Below are positions 12,843-23,901 of a stretch of 64,000 bases of DNA, piece after piece; the stretch's first letter is position 1, and the number at the start of each line of letters is the position of its first letter. The notes under the pieces were generated by a model that was given only the letters and a program-made list of their open reading frames with translations, was not told the DNA's origin and did no database searches. The DNA comes from Zygnema cylindricum. Lineage: Eukaryota > Streptophyta > Zygnematophyceae > Zygnematales > Zygnemataceae. The translations under genes and the position numbers were made by a program. The stretch is from contig JBBHKE010000669.1 of NCBI GenBank assembly GCA_037447655.1, positions 62,001 to 126,000 of the forward strand. Direction: 5' to 3'.

Positions 12843-14270
12843 CTTTGCAGAAATAAAGCTTTGAAGCTCTCAGGTTCTGTTATCGCACAAACAATAATGA
12901 TGCTTAGATTAACTGCACTGTGTCTTGCTGTTAGATTTCATGATTTGTTCGCCATTAAAATTGACTTTTACCCACGCACACAAGCCCAATTTTCATTTGG
13001 AGACCGCCACTTGGAAGGTAAGCAACTTACCTTACAACTGCAACCTCCAGATTAAGAATCCGAAAGTGTGCACGACAATCAACAAATACGAGAAAAATAC
13101 CGGTGCTTTGATTAACTAGCTGACGACTTCATTGATAAATTGGCCATACTAAACATGGCATGTAAACTGAGCGAAGAATATAAAGCCAAACATCAGATTT
13201 TGACATTGTGAATCATTTCAAGAGCTTAGCATGTCAGCAAAGCAAGGAAACACTTAAAATATAGCAATATATAGAGAGAAAGAAGATTGGGTGTAACTTT
13301 TCAGTGAAAACAATTTATAATTTTAATTCTAACTTCCAAACATGACAACAAAATTTCATACTCATGGCAAAAAGCAATGCATTTTTCCAACAAAATATGT
13401 CAGTAATTCCAGAAGTATAGGGAAAATAAATATTTTAAAACTGCATTAAAAGGATTACGGTTGCCAAGATCACTGCTATATGTACTAAAAATTAAGCGAA
13501 AACTGCATGCTATCAGGGAGCCCAGAAAAAATCTCATGCAACATCGCCTTTTGTTGCGTAAACCACAGGAAATAAAAAAAACAAATGGAGAGTGAACTAA
13601 AATAATGGACTTCCATTCATCACGAAAGTCAACGATAATGAGGAACATTTAAAAACAAAAAGACCATAAAAAAGCTGTTGAACAGAAAAACAATTGAAAA
13701 GCCCTGCGTACAACAAATTGTTGCATTAATACAGATGGAAGAAACTTGACATTGTAAAGACAGGGAACAAAAACTGCCAGAAAGAACATAGTGCAGAAAA
13801 TCTTCATAACATGAAAACACCAGACATCTAACATGCAGAAATAGTTTACAGCAAAGGCTTCTAATAAAAAATAATACGAAAAAGAGTCAAAGAAAAGCAA
13901 CGTCACAAATTAAGTGCATGAGATAAAAAGCTTGTAGTTTTTACTTCGAGCAGTTGTTCCCAGTCTTGGAAACGATTGTAATGAGCTAAATGTAGATTGC
14001 AGACGTTCCCTCAGTATAAACCCAAGAAGAGCTCAGTGAGGAGCTCTATACTACAGCACTGTGATTCTTGAATTTGTCTTGTTGAGAACCGCAAAATGGA
14101 CTAAGGGGTCTGAATCTCTCGGATGATCCATGGATAGTGTTGAGGTCATACATTCCCAAGATCGCTATTACGGTGGATCTCCATGAAAGCTTTCCAAGTT
14201 TCCATTACACATTTTCCGTACGTATTTTGTGTGACGAGGCATCGCGCGATACTCAAGAGCCAGAGAAACT
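12843..14270. other. RIDA upstream region and AT-rich spacer
   Basis: The first few hundred bases should contain the RIDA promoter. The rest is A/T-rich with short chance ORFs on the minus strand (about 13400-13900) that are rich in Phe, Cys and Ser and look like translated poly-A/T. I see no recognisable gene or repeat boundary before the TIR element at about 14271. Confidence 0.35.
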
Positions 14271-15040
14271 GATGTGTCCCCATGTGCATAAGTAAGGGTT
14301 TTTTTCTGTCGTTTTCCTGTAAAACTTAGCGCCGTACTGCCTAAGTTCCAACCGTACGAAGGAATCGCAAATTTGTAGAGTACAATTTGCGTCATCCTCG
14401 AACTTAGGGTGTACAAAAATTTGTCGTCTTGTGTTTTTCGACCCACTTTGACGACAAAAAACGTCATCTTCAACCTTATCTTTAAAACACATGCGCGATG
14501 TGTTTTAAAACTAGTGATTTTATTTAAACAAATAGGAACACATATTCGCACGTGCCGTAATTTTCAAAGTTTTTCACACGATTTTCAAAGACAAAGGAAA
14601 GTACGGAAGTCGCTATATTTTTTCCGTTTGCGTTCTAATACGACGAAAAAAGTACACAATTTGTTTAGTTTTGTCCGTTTTCGTCTAGAACGGATTTTTT
14701 TTTTGCAGGGATCTCGAAATTCCGATGCCATTTCACGTCGACCGGACAGGAGGCAAATCGCATCTTCTTCGACTGTGAAACAGCACATGCTGGGAGGCGG
14801 TACGTCTACAATTTCACGGTAAGGCATGCGACGTCACAAGCAGTCGCAAAAAATAACGTGCGACCACAGATTGTAAACGTTGACAATCGTCACAGGTATT
14901 GTCGACGTATACAATCGTCACAAGCGTAAGTTACGATTTCGTCCTTACAGGCATAGGGACACTTAAAACCGGGTCCGGCGGATCCGCGCTAAAATACAAA
15001 GTAAGTTAGCTAAGTTACAAGTACATGGGGACATACCCTC
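14271..15040. mobile_element. Non-autonomous TIR element (MITE-like), family B, with central palindrome
   Basis: The left end, GTGTCCCCATGTGCATAAGT, matches the left end of the better-preserved element at 61713. The two share the interior words TCTGTCGTTTTC and CGACCCACTTT, then a run like CATCTTCAACCTTATCTTTA. The centre is a near-perfect inverted repeat at 14481-14510 (AAAACACATGCGCGATGTGT). The right end is uncertain. GTACATGGGGACAT, the reverse complement of the left end, occurs at about 15022 and again in the duplicated copy at about 15104; GGCATAGGGACAC at 14950-14962 is an alternative. There is no coding capacity. Confidence 0.55.
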
Positions 15041-15147
15041 AGAAAGGGAATTGATGTTTTCACCGCCGCGCTAAAATACAAAGTAAGTTAGCTAAGTTAC
15101 AAGTACATGGGGACATACCCTCAGAAAGGGAATTGATGTTTTCACGC
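14984..15147. repeat. 82-bp tandem duplication
   Basis: Two nearly identical head-to-tail copies start CCGCGCTAAAATACAAAGTA (at 14984 and 15066) and end GGAATTGATGTTTTCAC. Each contains CATGGGGACATACCCTC, so a TIR-like end of the preceding element has been duplicated. Confidence 0.9.
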
Positions 15148-15161
15148 GCTGTTTTGTATTA

Positions 15162-15878
15162 GGGCAACCTTCCATTAGGCGGTCCCAGTAAATGTACAGA
15201 CAAGTCTATTGACAGCGTTTACTGGAAGTCCGCTCCATTTTGTCGGGCCAGTAACGAACCTTCCCCAATTATGATTGGCGCCACATAGGTTAAAGTCCAG
15301 ATTATGAAAATCTTAAAAGAATCTACAAACGGAAAGTCAAAACGAAATATATGTACGACCGGAGGTAGTTAAGGATTCGTACGTCAAGTTTGCGGCTAGA
15401 TTTTGATTTTCAAAATGAAAATCAAAATTTCGAAACAGAATGGCAGAAGGACGCGGCAAACTTTGAATGTCGGTGGATGTCAGACGGAGCGTGCTAGGAT
15501 ATTTTTGACTGACATGCATCTAGCGTGGCAGGTGGCACATGGCCTGTACGACGTGTACGCTTGTGATCGCTTGTTCAAAGTAGATTTTTTTTTTGTTTTT
15601 TCACGTGTACCAATGGTAATCATCGAGTGGGCCCCAACTCTCCTCGCGAGGAGAGTTGGGGGCCACTGGATGATGTGCGCGATTGCTTTGCGGATCTCAA
15701 AAAGTGAAACATCCAACGGTCAATATTGACGCCTACATCATTGGAGCTTCTCGACAACTTTCCAGTAACGATGTTTCGTTGACAAAAAAAAAAAAATAGT
15801 ACGGCTATGTACGACACTGTACGAAAATGTACGATGTCCAGTAACGAACCCCACTTTTCGTCTAATGGAATGTTACCC
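15162..15878. mobile_element. Non-autonomous TIR element (PIF/Harbinger-like TSD), family A, copy 1
   Basis: The 717-bp element starts GGGCAACCTTCCATTAG and ends CTAATGGAATGTTACCC. It is flanked on both sides by TTA (15159-15161 and 15879-15881), a three-base target duplication typical of PIF/Harbinger and Tourist-like elements. The centre (15627-15666) is a 20-bp-arm palindrome around CTCCTCGCGAGGAG. No transposase ORF is present. Its left half matches, inverted, the right half of the element at 34588-35768: the same GTCCCAGTAAA end, a shared GGATGTCAGACGGAGCGTGC word and a shared CACGTGTACCA word. Confidence 0.8.
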
Positions 15879-15881
15879 TTA

Positions 15882-16470
15882 TACTATTACTGCATGCGCC
15901 AATGTCGTCAACAGGTACAGTGCACCTTGTATCGGTATTAGTGTTGATAACTTTTTCGGCAATTATAATATTTTTTCTCCGTTCACACTTGTTCGGTTTT
16001 TTCAATTTGAGACCGCCAATCGAAAGCTGAGAATCTTATTTTTCAATCGCAACCGTCAGATCCAAAATCCGACATGTGTGTACGGAGAAAATATGTTTTG
16101 AGTGGCAAAAAAAACATTAACACATAACGATTCACGGTGAACCGGAATGTACAGATATCGTACAGAAGTGTATCGGAGCCGTGCAAAAACGTACAAATGT
16201 GATACGATCGTCAGAGGTCGCAAACGGTCAACCGAAACCGTGACCGACCGTTAACCGACCGCCCGCGCCCGATCCGGAACGGATTCGGTTGCCAAATTTT
16301 GGGGGTCGGGCGGTTACGGTCGGTTGATTCACCAGGAAAAAAAAAACGGTCAGTTACGGTCGGTCAACCAAAAAACCAAAAAAAATGAAAATTTTGTACT
16401 GTTTCTATAATCCAACATTCTTGTACTTTGTACTCTTTGGCATCGTGGAAGTACGTGACATCATGATTAG
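15882..16470. other. Left flank of the 62-bp array, rich in CGGTTAACCGACC-type words
   Basis: There is no gene. From about 16200 to 16370 the sequence repeats short words such as GGTCAACCG, CGACCGTTAACCGACC and GTTACGGTCGGT on both strands. Similar words recur at 16960-17120 on the other side of the tandem array. This suggests both belong to one transposon with subterminal motif clusters (about 16130-17130). Confidence 0.45.
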
Positions 16471-16473
16471 CGT

Positions 16474-16912
16474 CGCAAATCTGACACGGTACTATAGTAA
16501 GCTTTTTATTTCGCAAATCAAAGGGAACGCGACAAAGCGTCGCAAATCTGACACGGGAGTCAATATTCATTTTCGCAAATCTTAGGCAACGCGACAAAGC
16601 GTCGCAAATCTGACACAGTAGTCACTATTCATTTCGCAAATCTTAGGGAACGCGACAAAGCGTCGCAAATCTGACACGGTAGTACAATATTCATTTCGCA
16701 AATCTTAGGCAACGCGACAAAGCGTCGCAAATCTGACACAGTAGTACACTATTCATTTCGCAAATCTTAGGGAACGCGACAAAGCGTCGAAAATCTGACA
16801 CGGTAGTACAATATTCATTTTCGCAAATCTTAGGCAACGCGACAAAGCGTCGCAAATCTGACACAGTAGTACACTATTCATTTCGCAAATCTTAGGGAAC
16901 GCGACAAATCGT
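16474..16912. repeat. 62-bp tandem array, seven units
   Basis: Units start CGCAAATCTGACAC, contain TTCATTTCGCAAATCTTAGG and end CGCGACAAAGCGT, about 62 bp each. Higher-order alternation is visible: units with AGGCAACGCG alternate with AGGGAACGCG, and CACGGTAGT with CACAGTAGT. This implies a 124-bp dimer was amplified. GACAAAGCGTCGC is partly self-complementary. Confidence 0.92.
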
Positions 16913-17130
16913 AATTATTGGCTTATTCCGTCGTACATTGAATCATTTTGTACTTTTTAGGTTACGGGCGGGCACGGTTAGTCGCGAAAAATCAAGATTC
17001 GGTTAATTTTTTTTTTCGTAAACGACGGTCGGTTAACGGTTAACAATTTTGGAGCGTGACAAAACTCGGTCGGGCGTCGGTTACTCAGATTTTGAAAAAA
17101 AAAAAAACGGTCGGTTTCGGGTATGATTTT

Positions 17131-19840
17131 TTTTGACTTTTGCGACCTCTTTAACTTGACCGCTAACATTTTGGGTTGCCGAAGCGATTTGCGGCGTGAC
17201 AAAACGAAAAGGAAAAAAGTGGATATCGAAAAGAAAGGCGCGTCCTGTACAAGATTTATGATTTTCACTTCCTCTAATGAAGAGGAAAAAAATATCATTT
17301 TGACAAGTTTGTATTGTCGCAGGCATCTTCTTTGAATTGCTTTCGGATGAGAAGAAGATTCTAGATCAATATCTTTGAACTCATTATTATGTATTTAGAT
17401 TTTAAAAAATTTGAGTTTCTAAAACTCTGAACTAAAAAAACTCCAGAGTTACAAATTTTTCAATTCTGAACTCAGATTCCGGAGTTTAAAAAAAAAAAAA
17501 AAAAATAATTTAAATTTAATGTTAAATTTTGTGTTCCAAGAGGCTGAAATCAAAGATTAGGGTTCAGTTTTTACAGTTTTTGAACTCAGATTTCAGTCTA
17601 CAAAGGTGAAAAGTTGGAGTTTCTTAACTCAGATTTCAAAATATGAAGCTGAAAGTTTTGAGATTTTAAATTCTGAACTCGCAGGACATTTGAATTATAA
17701 GAGCAAGGATTTTGAATTAGAAGAGAGTTAGATTTAATTTAAACTTATGATTGCAGTGGAGGACAATGGATTGTTGAAAAATATGGATGGTAAAAAAAAA
17801 ATGAAGTTTCTAGATGAAAATAAATTTTGAGAGAATTTGAACTAAGATTCAGTATCTTGTCATTGCAGTCTTTTGAGAGACACTCACACCTTTTATATGT
17901 GATTTCTGTGCTTTTTTTGTTTTGTTTTTATTGTTTTTTTTTTTTTTAATTATGCCACGGTTAGGGCTTTTCTGTTCAATCCACAACCTTTTCATAAACC
18001 ATGGAACAGAAGTTTTCCTGCAATTCTACTGCACTTGTTGAATTGTCTTCCTGATTTTGGTTTATTGTTGTCGGCTTATAAAGCCCCTGAGCCACCTCGC
18101 AGGAGCGGAGGGGCAGAAATTTGGCTATATGAATGTATATTTTATACACAGTTATACAAATATATTTTGGTGTGTGCCAACTACTCTGCCCAGAATTGTT
18201 TTATTGGCCAGAAATTGGCAAGGGGATTACTAAATCTGCAAGTCTTGAACTGCCCACTTTAGAAATGTTCGACTACAAAAATGAGGTAAGAAAATCACTA
18301 TAAAGCCGCCACAGACTAGTAGTTTCTGAATTCTACCTGTGAGAAAACAGTTCAATACAAAAACAGAAATGCTTGTTTCTCTCGTAAACACAACACTGTA
18401 ATCTACAACACGTGACATTTTTACCTTTCTCTGCCAAACTAATTCACAAAGTGACTCTAAATTCCTGCGATAACTCCATTCGAAGCCAAATATCCGACGA
18501 AAATATAATCTTCACTTAGAAGACCAGAGAGATCGAGATCGCTTGTCTGAGTCGCATATTGCTGATGGTAGACTGTTTTAGGATTCAGACTCACCCCTTA
18601 AAAAGAGTTGACTTTCCACTATCACAAAAAAAATCTTGCATTTGTAGTTCTGAAATTGGTCGTTGACGTCTCATTTGGTGTGAAACTTGCTGCTCCAACT
18701 AAGACTGGCCTTGAAAATCCTAAAAGCTTCTTGAATATGGGATCAATTTTACTTACAGCGATCACACCGGCGAACTGCAAAAAAAAATAATGCATTTAAT
18801 AACATTGAAATTTCATTGAAAAACTATTATTGTCTAATCGGCATGATAAATCTTGAGAACCAAAACAACAAGTTTGGAAAACGCAATTGTGAAAGGAAGA
18901 CGAAAAAGTTGAAAACTGTGAGGGAAAAACTAGAAAACACAAAAATTCAACTACATCAAAACTTGATTATTATATTGGAAATTTGGCACACGTACAAACT
19001 GGTATACAGTAAACTTCCATGCAAATTTTTAGAAAAAAAGCCGAAATGGAAATAAAACTACAAAAAAATGCTCCCGGTTTTTTTTTTTTTTTATCATACA
19101 TGGTATTTTGTTCAAATCATTTCTTTTTTGCTCGAGACTCTTAAGTTGCCCCACTATGAGAAAACAAGTTTTTGGCCAAAATCAAGTTTTGTAATTGCAA
19201 TTGAAGTCTTTTCTGTACTTATTTTTTATTGATTTTTGCTTCCCATAGCTGAGGATTGATGAGTAGGTATCTAAATCCATTATACTATGTTTTCTCATTG
19301 CTCTTAAGATGCTTCAAAATTCTGAAAGACGATACTTTTGACTGTTTTTGACAATATCCATTTATACTATTATCAAGAATATAGAATGGAAACACATGAC
19401 AAAAAAAAGTATGATCATGAACAAGAAACCTATCATAAATAAAAAAATACTCGGACTGTCTAGTGGTAATTTTGCAACAAGGACAACTTTCAGCCATACT
19501 GAATCAATAGAAGGACAGCTACACTGCCCATCGTTTTTAGCGTTAAGGATTTATTAGTTTTAATGCGTAACTCGAATATAGAATATTAATTTAGTGCAAG
19601 GAGACTTGACAGATTGTAATTCTCTCCCTTAAGTAGTGTGTTGTTGACACTATCTTATGACTTTGGCCAAAAAGAGGCGCGACCAAATTAGTGTTATTAA
19701 CTATAATGACGATGGGCAGTGTACAAGGCATAAGCTATATAAAGTCTCATCATATCCAAATTGTACCAACTTTCCGGCTATAGTCATATATCCCAAATTC
19801 ACCACAATTGTTGCTTGAACGTAACAGGATGACAGTTTAT
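17131..19840. other. AT-rich repeat-block DNA without a recognised gene
   Basis: From 17340 to 17860 there are loose repeats of ACTCAGATTTCAGAGTTT-type words separated by A and T tracts. At 18030-18260 there is a short ORF without family resemblance. Between 18430 and 18776 the minus strand shows two weak candidate exons, described in the findings. Otherwise I see nothing supportable. Confidence 0.35.
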
Positions 19841-19844
19841 AGAA

Positions 19845-20278
19845 AAAGAACTGTTACAAATGTATCCCATTTCTTTCCCTTGCAATACTGCACAAGCTGA
19901 ATTTATAGGCTTGCGTTCCACAACCAATGAGGCTGATCATTTCTTTTTTGGTGATATTCTCCAAAAGAATAATTTTGGCGAAATCATCAACTACAAGACA
20001 AAAAAGAAATCCCTGGTGTGTTTTTTACAAGACTAAAAGTAAATTTGCCTCCAATACCCAAGCTATTTGTAGGACCTGCGTAAGACAAACCAGGGCGACT
20101 CTATCCTCCTACGGCAAAGACATCTCTACAGTATATCTCAACATTACCTATCTAACATGATTCAGATGTAGGTTAAGTTGCTTAATTTCTTTTGCAGGCA
20201 ATTCTGTGACACTAAGTCAATTCTTCTGTCACAAGCACTGACTATGCTGAATGAGAAATTTGTTGGCTACCAATACTA
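19845..20278 (+). pseudogene. Possible Ty1/copia RNase H remnant
   Basis: Reading from about 19862, one frame gives NTAQAEFIGLRSTTNEADHF, resembling the Ty1/copia RNase H signature (STAEAEYIAL...KEA). It is followed in a shifted frame by WCVFYKTKSKFASNTQ, which may correspond to the segment that normally holds CDNxxA. Stops and frameshifts interrupt it. No LTRs or upstream integrase/RT were found. The resemblance is short and could be chance. Confidence 0.3.
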
Positions 20279-21388
20279 ACAAATTGTGAGTCATGTGATG
20301 TTTCCCCCTCACCATCATTTCCATTTACAATAATGAGCAGATAAATGTTGTGTGACCTGTTAATTTGTATGCAACATCGGTGTGGTTAGGTATACTAATA
20401 GTTTTTAAAGAAACCAAGATGAAACGATGTATTCGATACGGTTAAGAGTTTTTGAACAAAGGAGAAACGGTTTTCTTACTGCATAAGAGTTAAAGCATTA
20501 GAACTAGGTCTCAAACAAAAGGCCCCATGCTGAATGGTTTACAGAGGGGACTTTAAGGTACCTGTGCCAGTTATATTGTCTCCTGAACTAAGGTGTAAGT
20601 GTAACTCAAAATGGTAATCATTATAATTATAGGTGACACAATTTTAGGTCTCACTTCAACTGTCAAAATGTATATAATGTAGAGTCGCATGTCAACTGCC
20701 AAAAAGTCTGTTTGCTCACACCTTTGATCGCATATTCTTCCAGTTATTAGTTTCCGGGCATACGAAATGTGAATACGGACGGGAACTTAGCGATGTGCCA
20801 AGCATTGGAGCTAAGCATAAGACATTAGTAAAAAAGCACGATGGTAAACCATCTGAGTACATGGGAACGGCAAAAGAAAAATAAAAAAAGCAAAATGAAA
20901 GCTGAAAAGCCGAACGCGGGTGTGAGCAGACAAAAAGGTAAAAGAGGTCGAAAGACAGAAACTAACACACGAACAAGAGCTAACCCTAATGGCTGTCAAA
21001 TTTCGACCAGACCAAAAGCATGTATATTCCACGCTTTCATCCTGAACAAAGATGTCGATTTGGATAGAACCTCTTGTCATTGACATCATAGAGGAGATGA
21101 TGTCTCATTGTTGAACATAACAATGGCTACGGTGGAAGGAAGGGGCGGGAACGTTTCCTTGGGCAAACCAAACCGTACAACGTACGCATAACGAAGCATG
21201 AATACTCAATTTTGTTTGATTTACAAATTGTTTGAAGGACAGCACAAATTTCCCGTTTTGCCATCAATTGTTCGTGTGGACGTTGTCCATTTATCATGCT
21301 TTTAGAAAACGTTTTCTTTCTTCTCTTGATTTTAATTAGAATCTAAGATAAATTATATTTATTAATAAAATTACAAATTCTTAAAACT
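20279..21388. other. Spacer before tRNA-Lys
   Basis: This is AT-rich DNA without a supported gene. The overlapping opposite-strand ORFs at 20811-21089 are mirror images of one Lys/Arg-rich stretch, and neither has family resemblance or a splice context. Confidence 0.35.
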
Positions 21389-21461
21389 GCCGGCCTAGCT
21401 CAGTTGGTAGAGCGCAAGGCTCTTAACCTTGTGGTCGTGGGTTCGAGCCCCACGGCCGGCG
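21389..21461 (+). tRNA. trnK-CTT: tRNA-Lys (anticodon CTT)
   Basis: This 73-nt gene has a perfect 7-bp acceptor stem (GCCGGCC with GGCCGGC) and discriminator G. The D arm contains AGCTCAGTTGGTAGAGC. The anticodon stem CAAGG/CCTTG encloses the loop CTCTTAA, with anticodon CTT at 21422-21424. The T arm carries GGGTTCGAGCC (B box). It has no intron and no encoded CCA, as expected for a nuclear gene. The sequence is identical to the copy at 35908-35980. No T-run follows closely; the first long one is around 21540. Confidence 0.97.
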
Positions 21462-21490
21462 TAGCTAAAGTTATGAGAATTGCTGTATTA

Positions 21491-22345
21491 GTTGAGATTC
21501 TGACAGCGATATGATCTAATTAGCGTTGTTAAGATTTTCATTTTTTTTATTGAAATGTTTAATACTAACTAATTGATCATTAATTCTAATTTTGGTACAA
21601 CAGATCTGCCATCAGGATCTTCACAGTAAAATAGGTAAATGAACAAAATCTGACAAATCGTACACTGCCGCGTCCTATGACTGAGTTGAGATTCTGTCAG
21701 TGTTATGATCTAATTAGCGTTATTAAGATTTTCATTTTTTTTTATTGAAATGTTTAATACTAACTAATTGATCATTAATTCTAATTTTGGTACAACAGAT
21801 CTGCCATCAGGATCTTCACAGTAAAATAGGTAAATGAACAAAATCTGACAAATCGTACACTGCCGCGTCCTATGACTGAGTTGAGATTCTGTCAGTGTTA
21901 TGATCTAATTAGCGTTATTAAGATTTTCATTTTTTTTTATTGAAATGTTTAATACTAACTAATTGATCATTAATTCTAATTTTGGTACAACAGATCTGCC
22001 ATCAGGATCTTCACAGTAAAATAGGTAAATGAACAAAATCTGACAAATCGTACACTGCCGCGTCCTTTGACTCTAATTTTTTCATAACTCTAATTTGGGT
22101 GTTCGCTTAAATAATTTTTACACCAATCTAATTAGCATTATTAACATTTATTAAGATTTTCATTTTTTAAATTTAAATGTTTAAAACTAATTGATCATTA
22201 ATTCTAATTTTGGTACAATAGATCTGCCATCAGGATCTTCACAGTAAAATAGGTAAATGAACAAAATCTGACAAATCGTACATTGCCGCGTCCTTTGACT
22301 CTAATTTTTTCATAACTCTAATTTGGGTGTTCGCTTAAATAATTT
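21491..22345. repeat. 195-bp tandem array downstream of tRNA-Lys
   Basis: Units begin GTTGAGATTCTGTCAGTGTT at 21491, 21685 and 21880 (period 194-195) and end near ACACTGCCGCGTCCTATGACT. A diverged partial unit occupies about 22127-22290. A second motif, starting CTCTAATTTTTTCATAACTC, follows units three and four. Units two and three look almost identical, so amplification is recent. No coding potential. Confidence 0.92.
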
Positions 22346-22867
22346 TTACACCACACATATATTTACACTAAAATAGAAACGACCTTATTATGTCTCTTAT
22401 TTTGAGCGTAGTTTTACATGTGATCGCGATTATTTTAATCCATGTTTCGTACTTTTTTACTTAATAAAGTACCATTTTGTTTGGACTGACACGTACGTAC
22501 ACTACACTATTCAATAATATCATAAATTATAATTATGAACGCTAATTCTCTAGAATCGTAATTAACATAACGGAAAATTTAGTATTATCAATTCTATTTC
22601 GAGTTTTGGAATCAAAATTTGGGGACGCCGATATAGAGTTCATAACGCTAATAACGATCTGAGATGTAGCGGTCACACTAGACGTAAAGCTTAAGAAAAT
22701 TTTAGAACATTGTTCCTAGACTAACGATGCCGTACAATTTTTTAGTGAGTTTTTTTAAACAACATTATGAAAGATGTGATTATGATTCTTCAAGGATCCC
22801 CGAGAAAACATTAACCGTCCAATTACACTTTGGTCTTCATCCGCGAAGCAATTTCTCCATCCGCCTC
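22346..22867. other. Spacer between the tRNA-linked array and the LTR retrotransposon
   Basis: AT-rich DNA with no gene. It contains ATAACGCTAATAACGATCTG (about 22643), a word of the dispersed AT-rich repeat also found near 36313, 61230 and 63505. GCCTC at 22863-22867 is the probable left target duplication of the retrotransposon. Confidence 0.4.
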
Positions 22868-23840
22868 TGAAATAGGATTTCCTACCTCTCAGAAAATCCC
22901 ATTACTATAACGAATTTCAACCACGCAGTCCACACATTGGAAAATACACATCCACATTGAAAAGCACTCACATAAGGATAAACTTTAAATTAGAAGAAGC
23001 TTTTGTCCACATAACATTAGCTTGGTCTCTTGCCCTCGTGGCTCAACCCTTCTTTTAAAGTGTTTTCCACTACTCTCCAGTCTTAATAATTCTATCTCTT
23101 AACTACTAAAACACTACTTAGTTTGTAAGAGATTTCACTGCAAAAATGCCATGGCTCCAATTTGGTTTTAATCGCTCAAGACCAAGATTAGTCAGAATTT
23201 CCACAAACTTTTTCCCAAAGGAAAAGATATATACTCTTCTCTTAGACTTCACTATTTATCCATCATCGCGGTGGGCTCGCCAGGCTAGAGTCAACCCTCC
23301 GTTTAACAGGTTTTACTTGGGCCAATCATTGATCAGCAAAGATTAGACTGACCAATGCAAAATCGTGCGAAATCTCTTACTAACTACGTAGCATTTACCT
23401 ACCAATCAAACGCTACGTTTCACTACATAACATTTACGTGCAAAAGTGTGCGCCAAACGAAACGAGACTTGGCACGAACGTGCGTCGCAAATTTGGCACG
23501 CGAAACTACCTACGAAATTGCATTAAGTGAAAGTGACGTTTCGTACTAAAAATTGTACGAAAGAACCACCGTGCGCACTAAAAAACTAAATGCTTCATTA
23601 GTACTTTATGAAACGTACACGCGAAATTTCAGCACTAATTTGACCCTTAACCCGTTTCAAAGATACCAAATTGTTAGTTTGACCCCGGGCTTTCACCTAA
23701 ATACACCCATCGCTATATCTTTTGAATTAAAACCCCAAATAGGGCGATTCTTTTGCGGACGTCTACCAAATTCATAACTTTATATTCCTAACCCGTAAAC
23801 ACCCATTTACAACCGAGTTCGATCCACTTTTACTGTTACA
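22868..23840 (-). repeat. 3' LTR of the Ty3/Gypsy element
   Basis: In element orientation it starts TGTAACAGTAAAAG at 23840 just after the PPT. Its far end at 22868 is worn (TGAAATAGG instead of TGTAACAAT on the plus strand). It is collinear with 29696-30671. Confidence 0.9.
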
Positions 23841-23862
23841 TCATCCCCTCCTTATTTTTAAC
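23841..23862 (-). other. Polypurine tract of the retrotransposon
   Basis: On the minus strand AAGGAGGGGATGA lies directly upstream of the TGTAACA start of the 3' LTR, the usual place and composition for the plus-strand primer site. Confidence 0.85.
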
Positions 23863-23901
23863 TGACCTTAGTTAAAACACATTTCATTCTCAAGACGAGA
23901 C

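Noticed and set aside
14168-14822. Opposing ORFs of 127 and 137 codons
   Set aside because: They overlap each other on opposite strands within the family B element and resemble nothing known.
20811-21089. Overlapping ORFs of 80 and 92 codons on opposite strands
   Set aside because: Low complexity, mirror images of each other, with no splice or family support.
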